Source of the DNA: Hemicordylus capensis
Lineage: Eukaryota; Chordata; Lepidosauria; Squamata; Cordylidae
DNA length: 64,000 nt
Assembly (NCBI RefSeq): GCF_027244095.1
Contig: NC_069658.1
Location: forward strand, 414,868,687-414,932,686
Direction of reading: 5' to 3'
Each line of letters starts with the position of its first letter. Within the stretch, counting starts at the first letter, position 1. The translations under genes were made by a program, and so were the position numbers. The notes beneath the pieces are model-generated. The model was given only the letters and a program-made list of their open reading frames with translations, did not search any database and was not told the DNA's origin. Below are positions 57,329 through 64,000 of this stretch, in pieces.

Positions 57329-60300
57329 GAAGAGGGATTGATGATGGCTGTAACTTAATCTTTGTCAAGGCCAGAACTATTCTGGAACCCAAGTGCCATG
57401 GAGAGCCTCCGACTTGGGACTGGAGGGCTGTGTGAACCCAAACCAGAGCACTCTGACTTGGGCAGGACTGTTCTGCACACTGCTAACTACTGTGAGGCGG
57501 ATGAGTGCTCCTTCTCAGATGGTGGCGATGCAGGAAGCAGCATGTTGGCTGGTGGTCGGGACTCTTGGGGATGCTGCCTGGAAAGCCTAGCCCAGCAGAG
57601 AGGTGTTGGTTTTGGAAGCAAGAGAGGCTTGTGGGCTGCCTCCTGAAAAGGTGGAGGTTCCAGGTGAGGAGGGAAGTATGAGGGAGACTGAAACTGCTTG
57701 GGATGAAAGCTCTGAACAAGAGAACAGCAGCTTGCATGCCTCTGGCTATGAAGCTGACTCCTGTAATTGTCAGGGAGAGATCTCTGGAACTTATTCAGAG
57801 AAAGAGAATGACTTGTGTGGCTTCACTTGCCAGCACTGGCCTTCTGGCTTCAAGGAGAAGGACATGTCAAAGTTACTACAAGGCCAGGAAGAAGATATTG
57901 AAGATGACGTGGCAGCAAAGGCCCAGGAGGACCTCTCTGACTGCACTAGGGCTCCTTCTGGGAGGAAGGTATCCCGGCAGCAAAGGCACCGTTCTGCTGC
58001 TAAAGAAAAGTTTGAAGGGCGTTTTGCACTATCTGGGGGGAAGCACCGGCAGACTAGGAAGAGGAGCAGTGGTGGGCGGCACCATGCCAGAGGCGAGCTG
58101 TTCAAGCACCTGGAGGGGTTGACCTCTTTCTGTGTCTCCTGCTTCAAACTCTTCATTGGCCTAATTGTGCAGGTCACCCACAGGTGTGGTGAAGGTGTGG
58201 AAGCTGGTGGAAAGCTGCTCTACTCTTGCTGCTGCTTCAGCCCACGTGACCTAGACACTGTTCGAACTGGTGTGTGGGCTTGGATCCAGCATGCCATATT
58301 GGCTTGCAGAAAACTGATGCGACAGCTCAGCCTGTGGATGAGCCTGACTTACCGCCTGCTCAAGATGCTTTGTGCTGTGTTCTTCTTGGTGCTCATGCTT
58401 CTCATAGGTAGCCTGAGACTCTGCTGGCGGGTCTTAAAATCAGGCCTGCTCAACATCTTGGGCAGGTGGAGTCACACCAGCCATGGGGCCTGGCTCCTCT
58501 CAACTGTTGACCTGCCCCAAATTTGGGCCCTCTTCAAAGAAAGCAGGACTTGCAAGTGGGCGGTAGGTCTGCTTCTTAAGTGGCATGCCTTCCTTTGGAT
58601 GCCCAAAGGACTAAGGACCAACCAGCCTGGAGAAACTGCTTACAATTGTGCTCCTGGTGGATCTGGGCAGTACCAGCCTGCTGAAGAGGTGGCCCGCCTG
58701 CTTACTATGGCACATACTCCTGAAGAAGAGCTTAATCCTTTCCAGGTCTTGGGCTTGGAAGCAACAGCATCGGATGCAGAGTTGAAGAGAGCTTATCGGC
58801 ACTTGGCAGTACTGGTGAGCATGCATGTTTGAACTGGGGAAGGCTGATGGATGTGAATGCCAGATATTTAAGAAACGTGCCTTCATATTTCTCTGTTGCT
58901 TTGTGCTGGTAAATATTTGTGATTTTCAGACACAGCTGTGCATTCTACATGGATTCACCGAGTTATTTGTAGTATAACTCTATGCACAGTGGTATAGGAG
59001 AATACTCTGTGTCTAGCTGGCACAGTCAGCTGCTTTGTGTGGAAGGAAGGATCAGTGGTGCCCAACTGGCAATCTGCTTTCTCCAGTCCCATCTTGCTTA
59101 TGCTGCCTCCCATCCTAGTGACCCTATGATGATTGTAGGGGTGGGGTGGGGGGAGGAGAACAACTATTAATCCCTTCCTTTATCATGTTAGCATTATCGC
59201 TGTCAGAACCTGGGTTGTCTCTGTGCCATTGTGTAGAGTAATCTATTAGTGTGCTAATAATTGTTCTTGGGATACCAAGGAACAGTCTCCTGGGGGCCCA
59301 GATGAACCTGTCTGGCTTGCATGTTCAGCATGAGAGTTTCTATTTTGGTTTTTAGGACTGCCAGATTCTAGTATAACCTGTGTGACAAATTATTTTCTGC
59401 TCCCCCTAGCCATCTCAGTATGAGGGGAAAGGGTAAATGACCTCCGGTAGTACCATGTTGGTGTGGGCAGACACAGGAGCTGCTCATCATGGTGGACCTA
59501 AAATTGTTCCAGAGCCCTACCTGGACTGAGATCTGATTGTATCTCCCACTGACTAGAACAAGTTAGCCACTCTTGTGGCTGAGACTTTTTTTTGATAGAA
59601 GTTGATCCTGTCTCTTTCCTTCTCTGTTATTTTAGGGAGAGACATTCTTGGGGGAGGTGCATATTTCCTGTCTCAGCTCCTTAACAGAAAATAGGTTGGC
59701 ATTATCAGCTTGAAGTCCCTGCTCTACCACGAACTTGTTGCTCTAAACCAGGGCTGCACAACTCAAATGCCCTGGTGGGCCAGAACCACCCACAACTTGG
59801 TGTGCAGGGGCCAAGGTTGGACATTTAGCACATGATTACATTAAAATTAAAAAAAAATATTATTAGTTACTTGTGGATCTACTCCCCCTGTCAATGGACC
59901 CAAAGTTTTAACCAGGGATAGTGGCCAGAGAATAGGTCCCATCCCTGCTCAGCCAGTGGGGCCCCTGGAGTGCATGCCAGCCCCAAACAAATGCCAAGTC
60001 CTCTCCTCTCCCTAAGTTGTTGTTGCTTTCAGGCTGTAATGCTAGGCTTGCTTACATGGGAGTAAGCCTCACTGGGCACACCATGGAGGATATTTCTGAG
60101 AAATCATGCAGAGGATGGCGCTATAAGGCAGTTTCCCACTCCTGTGTTGCTGCAGGATACCTGAGGGCCAGTGAAATAGTCCCTGTGGGCCGAATCTGGC
60201 CCCTGGGCCTTATGTTGTGCAGGCCTGCTTTAAACAAACCATTCTTTCTTTCACCCCTCTAACCTGTATGTAATATGTAAATAAGAATGCTGGTCAGTGT

Positions 60301-60550
60301 TACAGGGTGGCTGTCCAAATTACTGTGAAAATGCATGTGCTGTGTGTTGAACACCTGGAGAGGGGGAAACATTATTGGGATACTATTAACACAGTATGGG
60401 TATTTCTGACATCTTGTTGGTTGGGGGCGGGGATGTTGCACAGGTTCATCCAGACAAGAATAAGCATCCACGGGCAGAGGAGGCCTTCAAGGTATTGCGA
60501 GCAGCTTGGGATATCGTCAGCAACCCTGAGAGGAGGAAAGAATATGAAAT
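57329..60550 (+). CDS. DNAJC14: DNAJC14, ER-membrane J-domain protein (5' part; continues beyond window)
   Basis: Co-chaperone of the endoplasmic reticulum membrane; the human protein (DRIP78) acts in receptor export and hands clients to Hsp70. Exon 2 is 57329-58814 and exon 3 is 60444-60550, both with AG/GT borders; exon 3 ends in phase 2 and later exons lie past 64000. The main open frame in exon 2 is open from 57591 to the donor. Its first ATG is 57678, giving 379 residues to 58814. Features in order: acidic Ser/Glu-rich N-terminus; basic linker (SRQQRHR, KHRQTRKR); hydrophobic membrane segments near 58127-58170 and 58366-58420; EEVARLLTMA; J-domain starting ELNPFQVLGLEATASDAELK, with the HPD motif in the first codons of exon 3 (VHPDKN), then AEEAFKVLRAAWDIVS. 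An ATG at 57398 opens a second frame that overlaps this one (separate entry), so the true start is unsettled. The human counterpart has a longer N-terminus. Confidence 0.93.
57398..57646 (+). other. Overlapping 82-codon open frame at the start of DNAJC14 exon 2
   Basis: This ATG-started frame (MESLRLGTGG...) runs to a TGA at 57644-57646, just after the main DNAJC14 frame opens at 57591, and differs from it by one reading frame. It is hydrophilic and acidic, as expected for the N-terminus that human DNAJC14 has but this main frame lacks. Either it is the true N-terminus separated by a one-base type indel between 57591 and 57643 (real or an assembly error), or it is an upstream ORF and translation starts at 57678. 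A tiny upstream ORF of five codons also sits at 57341-57358. Confidence 0.5.
58815..60443 (+). other. DNAJC14: DNAJC14 intron 2
   Basis: GTGAGC donor and TTGCACAG acceptor; splits the J-domain just before the HPD motif. Holds the hAT element at 59749-60227. Confidence 0.85.
59749..60227. mobile_element. hAT-like non-autonomous element with 8-bp target duplication
   Basis: CAGGGCTGCACAAC at the left and GTTGTGCAGGCCTG at the right; flanked by CTCTAAAC (59741-59748) and CTTTAAAC (60228-60235), one mismatch. Inner GGGCCAGAACCACC / GGGCCGAATCTGGCCCC phrases recall Charlie-type hAT ends. Confidence 0.85.
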
Positions 60551-60896
60551 GTGAGTAGGTTGACGTCCATTGGTCATCTGATGCTTTGGAATGAGAACTG
60601 TACGGAATATATGAGGTCTTATCTGTGGACTGGGAGGGGGCTTAGAGGGCAGCTCTTAGGATGAGGCCACTATTTTAGGATGAGGAAGGAAGGAAATTGC
60701 AAATGAGGCCATGAGTTCCAGCCTCTTAATGCTCTGTGAGACAGTCCCAGATGTTCTAAAACACTTACCTTTCACAAATCATAGGTCTGCTTTCATGCAA
60801 AGGCACATCTGTCCTTCTAAAGTTTATCTGGGAACCAGTATCTTGGTTCCATCCTCATCCTATGTACAGGAACACACTTATTCACAGCTGACTGAT

Positions 60897-61948
60897 CAGG
60901 GTTGATTAAAAAAAGTTTTTAAAAATAAAAATTGGATTTTTAAATTGGATTTTAATTTTTTCTTAAACCATATATAAAAAAAGAACCTAGGTCAAAGATA
61001 TAATCATGAATGTTAATAACTTCTAATTATATTCTAGGAACTTGTTAACAGTTGTAAAAATGGCTGAGAGTAACAGACCTGATCAATCCTACTCTGCAGG
61101 TGGTATACAGGCAGTGCACACACAGTCAAGCCCTTGCCCTCCCCCTAAAAATACAAATACATAAGGCCCATTCACAAGTTCTGTTCAGCACTCATACAAT
61201 AAGAGCACAATGTACACAGGTACAATCATTCACATGTTATGTTGAACACAGGTACAGCAGTACGCTTCCTATCTGTGCCGTGCATTTGAATGGCCTGTAT
61301 CCAGTTCACTTTTAAAATGAACACAAGTGCAGTCACTCATACAAGTGTACAGATATCTGTACACTCATACAGCATAATTTCTGAATCTGGCTAAAGAAGC
61401 CTAATGAATGAATAGAGAGTTGAGGGGGAATGGAATAGATCTGAGGAGAAATCTGCATATAAGTGCAAGGGATAGGGGAGGGGAAAGAAAGTGAACAGAA
61501 TGTATTTATGCAGTCTTGAGGAGACATTTTCCAAGTGTATCCTCCCTTTGTAGGAGGGGAACGCCTATTATGGCAGCCTGCTGTTAAAGAGGCCCTATTT
61601 GGGAATATTTTTATGAAGTTCCTGTACCTGTGTATAAGATAAGCATGTGTGTGAAATGCAAACAGAGCAACAAAGAAATGCAAGGCCTAGTTGGCAGAAT
61701 GAGACAGCATTATGAGAAGTGTATACCTATTATAGTGTGTGTCTGTTTTCTAAAAATGAAACCTAAATCTATCTCAGAATATGTATAAAAGTTATATTAG
61801 ACAATAAGAATGTACTTTAATAGAAAATGAGGATTAAATAGAATCTTACTGACCAGTGATTTTAATTGTGATTTTAATCATTAAAATTGAGTCCTTCTGT
61901 GAAGCAATTTAAATCGAAATCGATTTGATTTAAATCAAATCAATCCTG
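60897..61948 (+). mobile_element. hAT element with BED zinc finger remnant
   Basis: CAGGGTTGATTAAA at the left, TTAAATCAAATCAATCCTG at the right. Near 61641-61722 the frame CVKCKQSNKEMQGLVGRMRQ followed by HYEKC is a BED-type finger (C-x2-C ... H-x4-C), the N-terminal DNA-binding part of hAT transposases. The rest of the transposase is gone, and a shorter MITE sits inside at 61159-61395. Lies in DNAJC14 intron 3. Confidence 0.8.
61159..61395. mobile_element. TATTCACA-type MITE nested in the hAT element
   Basis: AGGCCCATTCACAAGTTC start, ACTCATACAGCATAATTTC and TGAATCTGGCT end; inner sequence (CAGTACGCTTCCTATC, TGCATTTGAATGGCC) matches 26855-27087. Confidence 0.55.
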
Positions 61949-63242
61949 TGGCCATAAAGGTTAGGGATACATGCTCTATAAAAAGGAGCCTATACCTCTA
62001 ACTGGGCACAATGTTTTTTATCTCCTTCTGTCCTTGCAGTAATTGGAGGTAAAGGCAAATAGTGTGGTGGTTTCCTTCTTTTCTCTTCCTTTAAAGAAGC
62101 ATCTTGGGGCTGCCTTTGAAAAGTGTTTGGAAACTTCAGCAGGTGCAAAATGTTGCAGCTGGTGTGGGGTGGTGGGTGGTGGTTCTGGTTCCTGCTTCTT
62201 GGAACAGGTCACTCCAATATGGCTTAATCTTCTTAGGTTTCTAGTACATTTCTCAGCATTATTCAGCACTTGTTATGGACTCTGAAGCCCTAAGCAGTTT
62301 GGGAGCAGGATATTGGAAAGGCCACCTCCTGTCATGTGGGCCTGTCTGCTCATTTTGGTCACTGGCAGAGGCCCCGCTCCATGTTGTGATGCCATTGGAG
62401 GGAGATCTAGTTTGTGGGGACACATCATGGGGCCTTTTCAGTTGCAGTACCCAGGCTGTGGAGCTTCCTTCCCTGAGGGTACCCATTTGACTTTGGGGGG
62501 GCATGGTTAAAACATTCATCTTATGGTTTTTGGATGTGCCTCTTAGCTATTGCTGCTTTGTTTTTGTTGTATATTTTGACTGCTTATTTTGAAAACCAAA
62601 AGGAAGTATATAAGTATTTTAATAAAGTAAATCTTATGCCTGTTCCTTGAGGATTGTAGTGAAGAAATGTAAGTAAAATAAAGAGAACTCCAAGCCACTC
62701 AGCTGTTAGGCAAGGGCTTTAACAAAAACAATAATGGAAGAATATTAGAAAACAGTAGGGACCAAACTGTGGTCTTGGCCCAAAGGTGTTCAGGAGAGGA
62801 GACTCAAGGGATTACAGGTAACAAAGGGCTTACCTTTGTTGGTGTGGAGTCCTGGTATTTTGGTTTAGTATATGATGCCTGTGTTTCCTGCAGCCTGATC
62901 CTAACCATGGCTCTTTGGCATTAAGTTCTACGAGATGAAAGTTTTAGATACCTTTCCCCCTCTGAAGCAGAATAAAAACAATAGAAGGGATTGTGACTGT
63001 CTTGAGGGAGAATTCTTCAAGCTGAGAGACTTTCCACTATTTATTTAGCATATTTATATACCACCCCAAACTTGCATCACTGGACAGTTTACAATAAAAT
63101 AATATAAATTAAAATATTAAGGCTTAAAACAGTTTAGAACAATAACAGATTCTATACATCTAATTAAAAGCCTGGATGCATAAATGTGTCTTCACAGCCT
63201 TTTTAAAAGCTGTTAGAAAAGGGAAGGCTTTTATTTATGGAT
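61949..63242. other. DNAJC14 intron 3, mostly unannotated
   Basis: Contains worn LINE-type tails near 62610-62640 and 63040-63180; no further DNAJC14 exon found. Confidence 0.45.
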
Positions 63243-63365
63243 GGGCAAACTTGGCCTTGCATCTGTTGTTAAACTACAACTCCCATCATTCCTCACTATT
63301 GGCCACTGAGACTGAGGATGATGGTAGTTGTAGTTCAACCACAGCTGAAGGGCCAGGTTTGTCCA
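63243..63365. mobile_element. hAT-like MITE
   Basis: TGGGCAAACTTGGCC start and GGCCAGGTTTGTCCA end, with AACTACAACTCCCATCATTC / GATGATGGTAGTTGTAGTTC inside. Confidence 0.75.
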
Positions 63366-63400
63366 CTAGGGATGTGCGCAAATCAATTTGGCGTGTCCAG

Positions 63401-63799
63401 TAGGGATGTGCTGAATTGATTCAATGCGGCCTGCCAAATCATTTCGGTGGGGCAGGGAGTGATACCTTTTTAAGTACAAGTAAAGCAGGTCCTTACCTGC
63501 TCTGCCACTACCCTGCTGCTTTTCCAAACACGGCACTGTGCTACTCAGAAGCATGTGTGGCCATGGGGCTTCACCCAGCAGCCTGCGTATGGGTGCGGGG
63601 CGCACATGTCCACCGCACATGCGCGGTGGCCATGTGCATCCCACCACTGCATGCAGGCTGCTGGGTGAAGCCCTGCAGCCATGTGCAGACTTCTGAGCGG
63701 TGCAGCAGTGCACCTGGAAAAGTGGTGGGGTGACAGAGGATCAGGTAAGGACCTGCTTTACCCCTCTCCGCCCCACCAGAACATTTGTTCACATCCCTG
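63401..63799. mobile_element. Foldback DNA element with TAGGGATGTGC ends
   Basis: TAGGGATGTGCTGAATTG start, TTCACATCCCTG end. Almost wholly palindromic: GTAAAGCAGGTCCTTACC / GGTAAGGACCTGCTTTAC and GGCTTCACCCAGCAGCC / GGCTGCTGGGTGAAGCC, folding about 63610. A 26-base piece of the same left end lies just before it at 63367. Confidence 0.8.
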
Positions 63800-64000
63800 T
63801 TGTCCATCTCTGCTCTTATTTCTGAGGGTGTGCATTCCAAAGCCTCGGGGCGGCAACAGAGAAGGCCCATCTCTGAGCAGCCACCAGATGAGCTGGTGGT
63901 AACTGCAGACAGACCTCTTCAGATGATGTCAGTAGGTGGTGGGGCTCATAATGGAGAAGGCGTTCTCTTAAATACCCTGGACCTAAGCTGTTTAGGGCTT

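Noticed and set aside
56676-57392. 238-codon minus-strand open frame over the DNAJC14 promoter
   Set aside because: Low-complexity Pro/Arg/Ser composition expected from any frame through a CpG island.
61035-61075. AAAATGGCTGAGAGTAAC resembling the KRMAENE start of the next DNAJC14 exon
   Set aside because: No acceptor in phase; similarity stops after four residues; the region is inside a hAT element.
1-64000. Retrovirus, LTR element, Polinton, CRISPR array or prokaryotic operon
   Set aside because: No paired long terminal repeats, gag/pol/env phrases, capsid genes or regularly spaced repeats were seen on either strand.

Overview
This 64 kb window looks like nuclear DNA of a squamate reptile, most likely a lizard. 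It holds spliced vertebrate genes with GT/AG introns. Its repeats match the squamate pattern: SINEs whose end resembles a Bov-B tail, tRNA-headed SINEs, CR1/L3-like and L2-like LINE ends, an R4-clade LINE, a Tc1/mariner copy and many short hAT-like inverted-repeat elements. Species cannot be told from the sequence, and no homology search was run; gene names come from recognising protein sequence and gene order.

Three host genes are present. (1) MMP19 (+), coding exons at 1109-19566, with its first (signal peptide) exon lying before the window. It encodes a matrix metalloproteinase with cysteine switch, zinc catalytic domain, hinge and hemopexin domain. (2) A TMEM198 family gene (-), 36465-26332, in the position of human TMEM198B; four coding exons join without a break into a 352-residue multi-pass membrane protein. 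(3) DNAJC14 (+), beginning at a CpG-rich promoter near 56.6-57.0 kb. Its large coding exon and the next exon (HPD motif) are inside; the rest lies past 64 kb. The order MMP19 - TMEM198B - DNAJC14 is that of human 12q13, with TMEM198B and DNAJC14 head to head.

Region by region: 1-19.6 kb is MMP19, its introns packed with repeats, including a 777-bp Tc1-like transposon, a CR1-like LINE broken by a foldback element, and an inverted pair of 5S-headed SINEs. 19.6-26.3 kb is intergenic. 26.3-36.5 kb is TMEM198B. 36.5-56.6 kb is intergenic or TMEM198B 5' untranslated territory, with a CpG-rich stretch at 40.4-42.1 kb and an R4-clade LINE at 52.7-54.5 kb. 56.6-64 kb is DNAJC14, whose third intron holds a hAT copy with a recognisable BED zinc finger.

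The three genes do not form a pathway: one product is secreted, one is likely a plasma-membrane Wnt-signalling modulator and one is an ER-membrane co-chaperone. I found no wholly new system. The points most worth following are a SINE body carried by two heads (5S rRNA-like or tRNA-like), the intact TMEM198B, the reading-frame conflict at the start of DNAJC14, the almost identical ends of the Tc1-like copy, and the R4 LINE nested in a TAA-rich tail. I saw no retrovirus, LTR element, CRISPR array or true RNA gene.
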